Source of the DNA: Actinorugispora endophytica
GTDB lineage: Bacteria; Actinomycetota; Actinomycetes; Streptosporangiales; Streptosporangiaceae
Reading direction: 5' to 3'
Assembly: GCF_004363075.1 (NCBI RefSeq)
Contig: NZ_SNYN01000004.1
Span: forward strand, 1 to 64,000
Length of the DNA stretch: 64,000 bases
How positions within the stretch are numbered: position 1 is the stretch's first letter; the number at the start of each line of letters is the position of its first letter. The position numbers were made by a program, and so were the translations under genes. The notes beneath the pieces are model-generated. The model did no database searches. It saw nothing but the letters and a program-made list of their open reading frames with translations, and was not told the origin of the DNA. Shown in pieces: positions 26,285 to 34,226 of the stretch.

Positions 26285-26306
26285 GAGGAATAACAGTAGC
26301 GCTACT
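26262..26306. promoter_or_regulatory. Dyad-rich shared start region of MocR and EamA genes
   Basis: An imperfect inverted repeat is centred on the CATG at 26282-26285: ATGAGTAACGATAGC on the minus strand faces ATGAGGAATAACAGTAGC on the plus strand. A perfect 12-bp palindrome, AGTAGCGCTACT, follows at 26295-26306. It is a likely binding region for the MocR protein. Confidence 0.5.
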
Positions 26307-27227
26307 CTCGAAAGCGCACGAGTGCTACCCTCGGCCCGCACGGGCCTCTGGTGGGGGCTGCTCGGTGTCGCGGCGTTCTCCTTCACCGTTCCGTTCACCC
26401 GGGTCGCCGTCGAGGGCGGCGGGATGTCGCCGTTGTTCGTCGGCTGCGCGCGTGCGGTCGTCGCCGCGCTGCTCGCCGCCGCCGCGCTGGCGCTCACGAG
26501 GCAGCGCCTGCCCGGCGGAGTCCAGTGGCTGCGCCTGGCGGTGGTCGCCGGGGGGGTGGTCGCCGGTTTTCCCCTGCTGACCTCCTTCGCGCTCACCACG
26601 ACCCCGGCCAGCCACGGCGCCGTCGTGATCGGGCTCCTGCCCGCCGCGACCGCGGTGATGGCCGTGGTCCGCGGACGCGAGCGGCCCCCCGCCTCGTTCT
26701 GGGCCATGGCCGCCGTGGGAGCGGTCGCCGCCGTCGTGTTCGCCGCGTTGCAGGGAGGCGGGTTCGGCGGACTCCACTGGTCCGACCTGCTCCTGTTCGG
26801 CGCCGTCGTCGCGGCCGCGGTCGGCTACGCCGAGGGCGGTCTCCTCGCCCGTGAACTCGGGGCCTGGCAGACCGTGTCCTGGGCGCTCGTGCTCTCCGCG
26901 CCGCTGATGACCGCGCTCACCGTCGCCTCGATGGTCCAGCGGCCTCCGACCGGCACACCGGTCGAGTGGGCCGCGTTCGCCTACCTGGCCGTGGTGAGCA
27001 TGTTTCTCGGCTTCTTCGCCTGGTACCGCGGACTCGGGATCGGCCCGATGGCGCGGGTCAGCCAGATCCAGCTCACCCAGCCCGTCATGAGCATCTGCTG
27101 GGCCGCGCTGCTGCTGGGCGAGCGGCTCACCTGGCCCACCGTCCTCGGCGGCGTCGCCGTCATCCTCTGCGCCGGTGTCGCGGTCCGGGCCCGGCTGGGG
27201 CAGGCCACGGTCCCCGGGAGGGGATAG
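26283..27227 (+). CDS. EamA/DMT-family transporter
   Basis: A multi-spanning membrane protein of 314 residues with about ten hydrophobic helices in two EamA repeats (first helix GLWWGLLGVAAFSFTVPF). The family exports amino acids and metabolites. The ATG at 26283 overlaps the start codon of the divergent MocR gene by two bases; the GTG at 26322, just before the first helix, is an alternative start. It lies about 3 kb before the cycloserine-like operon, so it could serve as an exporter for it, but the MocR pairing suggests a separate unit. Confidence 0.85.
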   Translation: MRNNSSATLESARVLPSARTGLWWGLLGVAAFSFTVPFTRVAVEGGGMSPLFVGCARAVVAALLAAAALALTRQRLPGGVQWLRLAVVAGGVVAGFPLLTSFALTTTPASHGAVVIGLLPAATAVMAVVRGRERPPASFWAMAAVGAVAAVVFAALQGGGFGGLHWSDLLLFGAVVAAAVGYAEGGLLARELGAWQTVSWALVLSAPLMTALTVASMVQRPPTGTPVEWAAFAYLAVVSMFLGFFAWYRGLGIGPMARVSQIQLTQPVMSICWAALLLGERLTWPTVLGGVAVILCAGVAVRARLGQATVPGRG

Positions 27228-27321
27228 AACGACGCGGACCGGGCCCGCCGCGAGCGCGAGAACGGGCAATCGGTCCCAGAGCTCATCTCGTCCGGGTTCT
27301 CGGCAGCCGGGCCGGGTGCCG

Positions 27322-27480
27322 ATGGTGGAACGGCTGGTGCCGGACGAGCTGTGGGAACTGTTCCAGCGGGTGGGCGCCCGAGGCGCCCACCCGCCCGCAG
27401 GGCGGCGGGCGGCGCGGACACGGCGGTCGCCACGGGCCGGCCGGACAGGTCGCCGAACCCCCGTTCACGGCCGCGGATGA
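27322..27480 (+). pseudogene. IS5-type transposase N-terminal remnant
   Basis: MVERLVPDELWELFQRV is the typical opening of IS5-family OrfA (DUF4096) transposases and matches the better preserved fragment at 36076. After those 17 residues the frame degenerates into a Gly/Arg-rich stretch, so this is only a scar. It marks the left edge of the accessory island. Nothing else convincing lies between 27228 and 27510. Confidence 0.65.
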
Positions 27481-27509
27481 GCTGCCGGGCCGCTCGCGGC
27501 CGCGGCCGG

Positions 27510-27920
27510 TCAGCGCCTGTGGCATGTCTTCAAGTAGCTGAGGAATGACGCCTGCAGCCCGGTGACGTGCGTCTCCCGCAACAACGCGTTCGAAACCTGC
27601 TCCGACCGCCCCCGGGCGCGCAGCTGTTCCACCGTCGTAAGGACGTTACGGGCCATTCCGCGATAGAGCGGAATGTCTCCCAGCAGTTCGGCTTCGTTCA
27701 GCGTGATGTGCAGCCGTGGAGCGGCCGCGTCCCCGCCGGGTTCTGGCAGGGCTTCGACGAGGGTGAAGATCTGGCTGTCCGTACTGGCCACACCGGGGCT
27801 GCCCGCACCGATGCTCGCGAAGAGCCCTGTCTCGCGCAGCCATGCGTAGAGGGCGAAAAGACCTCCGTAGGAGTAGCCGAAGAGGCCGTGCCCCGACTCG
27901 CTGACACGCAGCTTCGACCG
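27510..27920 (-). pseudogene. Truncated alpha/beta-hydrolase esterase (Fes/IroE-like)
   Basis: The minus strand encodes the C-terminal part of a serine esterase. The nucleophile elbow GYSYGGLFALYAWLRETGLF is followed by ASIGAGSPGVAS and an intact end at 27510. No start or N-terminal half exists: the reading breaks near 27920, where a divergent truncated TetR gene begins. Putative siderophore-esterase-type hydrolases have this pattern. The promoter-proximal part is lost, so it should not be expressed as an active enzyme. Confidence 0.65.
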
Positions 27921-27922
27921 CA

Positions 27923-28495
27923 GGTGAGGGTGGGGAAGGGAAGAAGCGTCTCCTGGAGGCGCTGTTCGACGAGTTCGGCGAGAACGGTCCCGGCCCGCAC
28001 CTGTCGATGCGCCAGGTAGCGGAGCGGATCGGTGTGCACCACACGTTGCTGACGTACCACTTCGGGTCGCGGCCGGGTCTGCTGCGTGCCGTGCTGTTGG
28101 AGGCGCGCCGCCGCGACAACCTCGTCATCGCCGAGACCGGCGACGAACTCGGGTTCGCGGCCCTGTGCGGAGCCGTCTGGAACTTTTACTCGGACCCCGC
28201 GCACGAAGACCGCACCCATGCCTTCTTCCACCTGGTCGGGCTCGCGGTCTACGAACGCGACGCGTTCCAGGAGCTCGTCGTCGACATCGACGGCCTGACG
28301 CACCTTCTCGAAGCGGTGGCTCTCCGCGACGGCGCTACGGCAGCCGACGCCAGGCGGCAGAGCATCATCGCGACCGCGTGCCTGCGAGGACTCCTGCTGC
28401 AAAGGTTGCTGTCCCCGACCGCCGAGGTCGACGCCGCGGCCGAGCGCTTCATCACCTCGTTGGCGGCATCCGGGGGTGGAAGCCACACGTTGTAG
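27923..28495 (+). pseudogene. TetR-family regulator lacking a start codon
   Basis: The frame reads GEGKKRLLEALFDEFGENG and then MRQVAERIGVHHTLLTYHFG, a good TetR HTH, followed by a normal ligand domain to 28495. A stop lies in frame at 27902 and no ATG, GTG or TTG precedes the first helix. Only the internal ATG at 28007 could start translation, giving 162 residues without helix 1 of the HTH. It abuts the broken esterase gene head to head, so one rearrangement may have decapitated both. From 28496 to 28940 I see no credible gene. Confidence 0.6.
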
Positions 28496-28942
28496 ACCGC
28501 CGTGGCCCACGGGCCGGCCGGTCAGCGGGTCGCGCCGACGCCGAACCCGGCGCACGGGGCGGTCCGCGTGCGCCGGGGCGGGGCAGGGGGCCTCACGCTT
28601 CGGCTCCGCTCGCTGCGCGTCCACCCGGAAGACTCCGGAACGGTCGCGTCGCGTACCGGCGGTTCACCGGCGCCACGGCGCGATTCCGCTGTCCCGCGGA
28701 AGGCCGCGCGGCGCAGTCCCGAACGTTCAACGCCGTCCTCCGCGTGGCGGCAGCGGCGCGTGGCGCGCGTGCCGGGAATCCCCGGCGACGACCGCGGACC
28801 TTTTGGAGGCCGTCGACACCGGGCCAGGGTGTCGAGAACCCGAATGGGATGAACTCTTATTCCTTTCCTTGAACAGGCGCCATGGAATCTCCGTCGCGGG
28901 GTGATTCGTCGTCGGGAATCCGCCGACCGGATCGTCGGGGTG

Positions 28943-29290
28943 TTCTTCGGAGTTTTCGGCGCGGGGGTGGTTCGGGCTCTGTTGGAGCAGGGCCTGCTCG
29001 GGACCTGTTACGGCGGGCGGCGACGGCGGGTGCGGGTCGGGGCCGCGCCCATGACGTCCGTTGCGTGAGGGTTCCGTCGAGGGTCTTGGGCTTTCTGCCC
29101 GTTTCGGGGCCGGGAAGGGCGAAAAGCCCAAGATCATTCCGGGTGAGGGCGGGACCGGCCCTCGAATCTCCGGTGATCTTGCTGTTTTCCGCCCGAAAAC
29201 CTTGATTTCGGGCGGAAAACAGCAAGATCATCAATGGAAGCCGCGCAAAACGGTCATCGTGGGCGCGGCCCCGATCCTCACTCGCTGTCG
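28943..29290. mobile_element. MITE-like element, copy C
   Basis: It is similar to copy A in order. It has a GGCGCGGGGGTGG...GGGCTCTG end, CCTGTTACGGCGGG, then GTCCGTTGCGTGAGGGTTCC and the hairpin motif CTTGGGCTTTCTGCCC with GGGCGAAAAGCCCAAGATCA. It carries an extra perfect 25-bp hairpin (29174-29230). The boundaries are approximate. It lies upstream of the cycloserine-like operon. Confidence 0.6.
29174..29230. repeat. Perfect 25-bp hairpin with TGATC ends
   Basis: TGATCTTGCTGTTTTCCGCC and the next five bases pair exactly with their inverted copy across a 7-nt loop (29199-29205). Its left end is close to those of the hairpins at 46652 (GGTGATCGTGACCTTTCC) and 44917 (GATGATCTCGACG). It is not followed by a T-tract, so a simple terminator role is doubtful. 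Confidence 0.75.
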
Positions 29291-29680
29291 CTGCCTGCCG
29301 TCACCTCGCGATCCGCGTGGCGTGAGGTCGAAAGACCCACCCGGAGTACCGGTGCGCGAATCACCCACGCGCAGGAGGCTCCTCACTCGGGCCAAACGAG
29401 CGCACTTTATTCTCAGTGCTGATCTCCGGCACCGCGTCCAATCCCGTCCGCCGTGTGTGACGGCCGACGTGAGAGCTGTTTCCTTTGGGCGGCGGCACGC
29501 CCGGGTTCCCCTTTCGCCGCTCCGGGCCGGCGCCGGTGATCCCCACCTGCGCTGACAGCCGTCCTGACGCGGCTTATTCCCCCGGGGAGACAGCAGGGCG
29601 CCACTCGCTTCGGGCCCGCGCCGTCCGCGCCGGCCGTGTCGCGGGTCCCGCCGGTCCGCCAAATGAAACGGAACTCAGTC

Positions 29681-29709
29681 TTGACTCGGAAACGGCGGGG
29701 AGACAATAT
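29681..29709 (+). promoter_or_regulatory. Strong sigma-70-type promoter upstream of the cycloserine-like operon
   Basis: TTGACT (29681-29686), a 17-bp spacer and CAATAT (29704-29709) form a near-consensus vegetative promoter, rare in this GC-rich DNA. The predicted transcript would carry a ~340-nt leader before the GTG at 30058. The leader (29715-30057) is A/T-richer than its surroundings and holds no credible gene. Confidence 0.6.
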
Positions 29710-30057
29710 TACTTTGCTGTTACACGCGAGGTCCGAGGCGACTCGGCCCGCTGGTGGAGATCAATTTCTAGGACAGGCGAACCACCGTTGACGACTTCGT
29801 CCGACTCGAAACAAAAAGAATCCCCGCCGGAGGAGTTCGGCGTCCACGCCGTCTGCGTCGCCGCCGCTCCCGCGCGCTGATCCCGGCCTGTCACCGAAAA
29901 GGCTCCCCGAGCAGCCGCATCCCGTACGGCGAACCCCTCATCGAAAAATAGCCAGGCTCCGCCCGCCGCGCCTGTTTGCGAGGCGTCGTTTTCGTGTGCA
30001 AAGCAATCGGGGCCGCGCCGAGCCGGTCCAGAAAAAGCTTTCTTGAAAGGAACCCAG

Positions 30058-30813
30058 GTGAGCACGCTGAGAAGGGAAACGAGACTGACCCGCCAGGCGC
30101 ACATCGGGGACAGCGGGAAGGCGTGGCACCTCGACGTCCTCGGCGATCTCGAATCCCGACTCACCGACCCCGGATTCCCGTGCGTCTTCTCGAAGAACGC
30201 GTTCCGGAAGAAGATCATCGAGTTCGTCTTCGTGGAGAACGGCGGGAGAACCGGCGTGCGGCACCTGGGGGAGGGGATCGAGGAGTACGTCGGCCTGTCC
30301 CGGGAATGGGACGGCCGGCTGGACACGGCGGCCCCGCTGGTCGCGGCGTTCTCGTTGAAAGCCGTGGAGGCCGACTCCGTCGAGGAGTACCACGCCTTCG
30401 GGTGGAGGATCCTCCAGGAACTGCACGAGATCGACCCCGCGCCCTGGCCCGGGGCGGTCGGGAAGGACCCCGACTCCGACTCCTGGTCGATGTGCTTCAA
30501 CGGGATGCCGCTGTTCTGCAACATGAGCAGCCCCGCCCACCGGATCCGCAGGAGCCGCAACCTGGGCGGGCACTTCGTCATCGTCATCAACCCGCGCGAG
30601 CGGTTCGACGTCTTCGCCGGCGACACGCCCAGCGGCCGCAAGGTCCGCTCGAACATCCGCGAACGGATCGGCCGGTACGACGGCGCCCCGCACTCCCCGC
30701 AACTGGGGTCCTACGGATCCGGCGCCCTCGAATGGAGACAGTACGGCCTCACGGAGGGCGACGCGGAAAAGGCGGGCAGATGCCCTTTCGTTTTCCGGGA
30801 GCCCCTGAACTGA
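30058..30813 (+). CDS. dcsA: YqcI/YcgG-family heme-type N-hydroxylase (DcsA-like)
   Basis: A 251-residue YqcI/YcgG-family protein. The signature FNGMPLFCN (147-155) and PAHRIRRSRNLG (159-170, with His161) is plain, and VEEYHAFGWRILQ and INPRERFDVF also fit. In the D-cycloserine pathway the homologue DcsA is a heme protein that converts L-Arg to N-omega-hydroxy-L-Arg; another member, GntA, hydroxylates in guanitoxin synthesis. The GTG at 30058 has AAAGGA at the right distance. It is the first gene of a six-gene same-strand operon whose next members match DcsB, DcsD, DcsE and DcsG. The heme and arginine assignments are inferred from that context. Confidence 0.85.
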   Translation: MSTLRRETRLTRQAHIGDSGKAWHLDVLGDLESRLTDPGFPCVFSKNAFRKKIIEFVFVENGGRTGVRHLGEGIEEYVGLSREWDGRLDTAAPLVAAFSLKAVEADSVEEYHAFGWRILQELHEIDPAPWPGAVGKDPDSDSWSMCFNGMPLFCNMSSPAHRIRRSRNLGGHFVIVINPRERFDVFAGDTPSGRKVRSNIRERIGRYDGAPHSPQLGSYGSGALEWRQYGLTEGDAEKAGRCPFVFREPLN

Positions 30814-30892
30814 CCGGCTCTCCGGACCGCTTCCGGGGCGGGGCGCCGGAAGAAGCAGGACTACCACGACAGAGAAAAGGAGCACCTGAACG

Positions 30893-31711
30893 ATGGTCGA
30901 CCTTATCGTCTCCCAGGGGCGCGTGGCCGACAGGGAGGCGGGGATGATCGAGGGCGCGTCACTCACCGCTCGGGAACTGGGACGCCGCTACGGCGTCGAA
31001 CCGCGCTCCATCGGAACCCCCGCTCCGCCGGCCGACGACGACTGGAGCGTCAGCCTCCCCCAGGCCGACGAGACACTCCGGGAACTGGGGCGGGCGGTCA
31101 CGGAAAGCGTCCGGGGCGGCAACCTGACCGTCGTGCTCGCCAACACGTGCTCGGCCGGTCTCGCCTCGCTTCCCGTCGTGGCGCGCGAGCACCCCGACGC
31201 CGTGGTGCTGTACATCGACGGGCACGGGGACTTCAACACCCCGGAGACGACGACCACGGGCTACCTCGGGGGCATGGTCCTCTCCGCCGCCTGCGGCCTC
31301 TGGGACAGCGGCCACGGCTCCGGCCTCCGACCGGAGCAGGCCGTTCTCGTCGGAGCGCGCGACATCGACGAGGCGGAGAGCGGGCTCCTGCGGAAGTCGG
31401 GGGTCCGGGTCATCCCCCCGAAGGAGGTGACGCCGGAGAACGTCATGGACGCCGTCGGCGAGTCCCGGGTGTGGGTGCACATCGACTGGGACGTGCTGGA
31501 GCCGGGGTTCGTGCCGGCCGACTACGAGGTCCCCGACGGCGTTCTCCCCGGGCAGCTCCGCGCCGTGTTCGAGGCGATCCCGGCGGATCGGCTCCTCGGG
31601 GTCGAGCTCGCGGAGTTCAACGCCCCGCCGGACGGCGGAGACAGCGGAGCCGCGGTCTCCGTCATCCTCGACATCATCGCGCCGGTGTTCGGGGCGGCGC
31701 GCGCCGGGTGA
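30893..31711 (+). CDS. dcsB: Arginase-family N-hydroxyarginine hydrolase (DcsB-like)
   Basis: A 272-residue ureohydrolase. It keeps DGHGD (109-113), HIDWD (Asp198, Asp200) and Glu241 as metal ligands. The usual GGDHS motif, however, reads NTCSAG with Cys86 in place of the metal-binding His. To my knowledge the same His-to-Cys change, at the same number, characterises DcsB, which splits N-hydroxy-L-Arg into hydroxyurea and ornithine. GAAAAGGAG precedes the ATG. This residue is the strongest single mark that the operon is a cycloserine-type pathway rather than arginine catabolism. Confidence 0.9.
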   Translation: MVDLIVSQGRVADREAGMIEGASLTARELGRRYGVEPRSIGTPAPPADDDWSVSLPQADETLRELGRAVTESVRGGNLTVVLANTCSAGLASLPVVAREHPDAVVLYIDGHGDFNTPETTTTGYLGGMVLSAACGLWDSGHGSGLRPEQAVLVGARDIDEAESGLLRKSGVRVIPPKEVTPENVMDAVGESRVWVHIDWDVLEPGFVPADYEVPDGVLPGQLRAVFEAIPADRLLGVELAEFNAPPDGGDSGAAVSVILDIIAPVFGAARAG

Positions 31712-31991
31712 GCCGCGCCCGGCGGGAAGGGCCCTCCCCGCGGCGCGGCACCGCCGGCACACCCCGCCGGGCCGCCCGGGGGACAGGCCTCGGGGCGGCC
31801 CGCGGCGGCGCGGAACGCCGACTCCGACGAGGGCGGCCCGCCGGGACCCGGCCCGCGCGCCCCAGGGGCGCGTCGGCCGTCGCGCCGAGGCCGGGCCGCC
31901 CGGGGGCGGACCCCGTGTCAGCCGGCCGGGGACCGGCGGAGACATCCCCGTGGCAGGTCCTGTCGCATCCGTCTACGAAGGAGAACCCCTC

Positions 31992-32987
31992 ATGCCCCTC
32001 TACGACAGCATCCTCGACACCATAGGCCGGACCCCGATCGTCAGGCTGCGGCGGCTCGCCCCCGACCACGTCACGGTGTATGTCAAGGTGGAGTCGTTCA
32101 ACCCCGGCGGTTCGGTCAAGGACCGCCTCGCGCTCTCCGTCGTTCTCGACGCCGAGAAGAAGGGCCTGCTGAAACCCGGGGACACGATCGCGGAGTGCAC
32201 CTCGGGCAACGTCGGCATCGCCTTGGCGATGGTGGCCGCCGCGCGCGGCTACGAGTTCGTGGCCGTGATGTCCGACACCTATTCGGTGGAGCGCCGCAAA
32301 CTCATCCGGGCCTACGGAGGGAAGGTCATCCTCTTCCCCGGAGCCGAGGGCAGCAGCGGCGGCAACCGGAGGGCGGACGAACTCGCCAGGAAGCACGGCT
32401 GGTTCAGGGCCAACCAGTTCGAGAACCCGGCGAACCCCGCCTACCACCGTGAGACCACCGCGGCGGAGATCCTCGCGGACTTCGCGGGCCGGCGCCTGGA
32501 CTACTTCGTCACGGGCTTCGGCACCTGCGGCACCCTCACCGGGGTCGGGCAGATGCTGCACCTCGCGCGGCCCGAGGTGCGCGTGGTCGCCGTCGAACCG
32601 GAGAACGCCGCCGTCCTGTCCGGCCAGGAGTGGAACGTGCACCGGATCCAGGGCTGGGCCCCCGACTTCGTCCCCGGTGTGCTCGACCGGGACGTGATCG
32701 ACGAGCTCCTGACCGTGGACGAGGTCGCCGGACGCGACACCGCGCGCCGCCTGGCGGCCGAGGAGGGCATATTCGCGGGCGTCTCCGCGGGCGCCACCCT
32801 GGAGACGGCGCTTCGCGTGGCGCAGGACGCCCCGCCCGGATCGGTGCTGCTCGCCATGCTGCCGGACACCGGTGAGCGCTACCTCTCCACCTTCCTGCTC
32901 GAAGGGACGAGTGAGGGATCGGACGACGAGTGGCTGGCCTCACTGGACGAGGCCCCCGCGGCACGCGGGTCCGCGAAGGCTCCCTGA
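31992..32987 (+). CDS. dcsD: Cysteine-synthase homologue, O-ureidoserine synthase (DcsD-like)
   Basis: A PLP enzyme of the O-acetylserine sulfhydrylase family with 331 residues. NPGGSVKDR holds the PLP lysine (Lys43). ECTSGNVGIALA (68-79) and GFGTCGTLTG (175-184) replace the usual PTSGNTG and GTGGT motifs, so the substrate pocket is altered. DcsD joins O-acetyl-L-Ser with hydroxyurea to give O-ureido-L-Ser. The ATG at 31992 has GAAGGAG 8 nt upstream. A GC-rich 240-bp gap separates it from the arginase homologue. The tail beyond residue 305 is acidic and extra. Confidence 0.88.
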   Translation: MPLYDSILDTIGRTPIVRLRRLAPDHVTVYVKVESFNPGGSVKDRLALSVVLDAEKKGLLKPGDTIAECTSGNVGIALAMVAAARGYEFVAVMSDTYSVERRKLIRAYGGKVILFPGAEGSSGGNRRADELARKHGWFRANQFENPANPAYHRETTAAEILADFAGRRLDYFVTGFGTCGTLTGVGQMLHLARPEVRVVAVEPENAAVLSGQEWNVHRIQGWAPDFVPGVLDRDVIDELLTVDEVAGRDTARRLAAEEGIFAGVSAGATLETALRVAQDAPPGSVLLAMLPDTGERYLSTFLLEGTSEGSDDEWLASLDEAPAARGSAKAP

Positions 32988-33054
32988 GCTTCCGGGCGGG
33001 CGCCCGCGCCGGCCCCGCCCGAAAGACGACCACCGCACGACGGGAGTCAGCTGC

Positions 33055-34170
33055 ATGCCGGAACTCATCCCCCCCGCGACCCGTTTCGTCCCCCTGCCCG
33101 ACGGTTTCGCGATGAGACGCGGCGGCGCGCTGTACGGCGCGCGCGTCGCCTACGAGGCGTTCGGGCGGCCGAACGCGGCACGGGACAACGTCATCCTCCT
33201 CATGCCGGGCCTCTCTCCCAGCGCGCACGCCGCCTCGAACCCGGACGACCCCTCCCCCGGCTGGTGGGAGGCCATGCTGGGGCCGGGCAAGCCCATCGAC
33301 ACGGACCGCTGGCACGTGGTCTGCGTGAACGCGCTGGGCAGCTGCAGGGGGTCGACGGGGCCGCCGTCCGTCGACCCGCGCTCGGGCGAGCCCTACCGGC
33401 TGGGTTTTCCCGAGCTCTCCATGGAGGACATCGCCGACGCCGCCGCCTTCACGGTGCGCGCGCTGGGCTTCGAGCGCCTGGCCTGCGTGGTGGGCGCCTC
33501 CATGGGCGGCATGGGCGCGCTGTCGCTGCTGGCCCGCCACACCGGCCTGGCGCGCGGCCTCGTCAACATCTCCTCGGCGGTGCACTCGCTGCCGTTCTCC
33601 ATCGGGATCCGATCACTGCAAAGGGAGGCGATCCGATCCGATCCGCACTGGAACCAGGGCCGCTACGACGAGGGGGAGTACCCGGGGCGCGGCATGCTCA
33701 CGGCCCGCAAACTGGGCATGCTCTCCTACCGCTCCCCCCAGGAGTGGGACCGCCGGTTCGGCCGGTCGCTCCTGGGCGGGGACCAAGGGGCGGAGAAGGA
33801 GCCGTTCGGCATGGAGTTCGCGGTGGAGAGCTACCTGGAGCACCACGCCCGCCGCTTCGTGAACGCCTTCGACCCCAACAGCTACCTCTACCTGAGCCGC
33901 TGTATGGACCGGTTCGACCTGGGCGACTCCTGCGGCGGTTCCGCTGACGAGGCCCTCGCCCGGCTGCGACCGGAGAAGGCGCTGGTGATGGGCGTGCGGA
34001 CGGACATCCTCTTCCCGTTGCGCCAGCAGAGGCAGATCGCCGAGGGGCTCGCCTCCGGCGGCGCCGGCGTTCGGTTCCTGCCCCTGGACTCGCAGGAGGG
34101 GCACGACTCCTTCCTCATCGACACCGCCCGCTTCGGCCTGCCGGTGGCGAAGTTCCTGTCGAACCTGTGA
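33055..34170 (+). CDS. dcsE: Homoserine/serine O-acetyltransferase homologue (DcsE-like)
   Basis: A 371-residue alpha/beta-hydrolase-fold acyltransferase of the MetX type. VNALGSCRGSTGPPS (91-105), the nucleophile elbow GASMGG with Ser149, Asp317 and His350 (QEGHDSF) form the standard triad. In the cycloserine pathway DcsE acetylates L-serine. Its presence directly after a cysteine-synthase homologue supports O-acetylserine supply. The ATG at 33055 follows CGGGAG. It could act on homoserine in isolation; context favours serine. Confidence 0.88.
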   Translation: MPELIPPATRFVPLPDGFAMRRGGALYGARVAYEAFGRPNAARDNVILLMPGLSPSAHAASNPDDPSPGWWEAMLGPGKPIDTDRWHVVCVNALGSCRGSTGPPSVDPRSGEPYRLGFPELSMEDIADAAAFTVRALGFERLACVVGASMGGMGALSLLARHTGLARGLVNISSAVHSLPFSIGIRSLQREAIRSDPHWNQGRYDEGEYPGRGMLTARKLGMLSYRSPQEWDRRFGRSLLGGDQGAEKEPFGMEFAVESYLEHHARRFVNAFDPNSYLYLSRCMDRFDLGDSCGGSADEALARLRPEKALVMGVRTDILFPLRQQRQIAEGLASGGAGVRFLPLDSQEGHDSFLIDTARFGLPVAKFLSNL

Positions 34171-34226
34171 GCGGGCCGGCGCAAGGGCCGCCCCGATTCC
34201 CGCCGACCCAGAAGGGATGGTCTGGT

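Noticed and set aside
26283-27227. Assigning the EamA transporter as the exporter of the cycloserine-like product
   Set aside because: It is paired with a MocR regulator, 2.8 kb and two pseudogenes away from the operon; the link is possible but unsupported.
28476-28904. Frame ending TTADLLEAVDTGPGCREPEW and LLFLSLNRRHGISVAG
   Set aside because: The C-terminal ~40 residues look protein-like, but no start, domain or conserved context supports a gene; it may be an old remnant.
29709-30656. Minus-strand frame opposite the DcsA-like gene
   Set aside because: No recognisable motif, Ser/Arg/Pro-rich, and antisense to a gene with clear family signatures.
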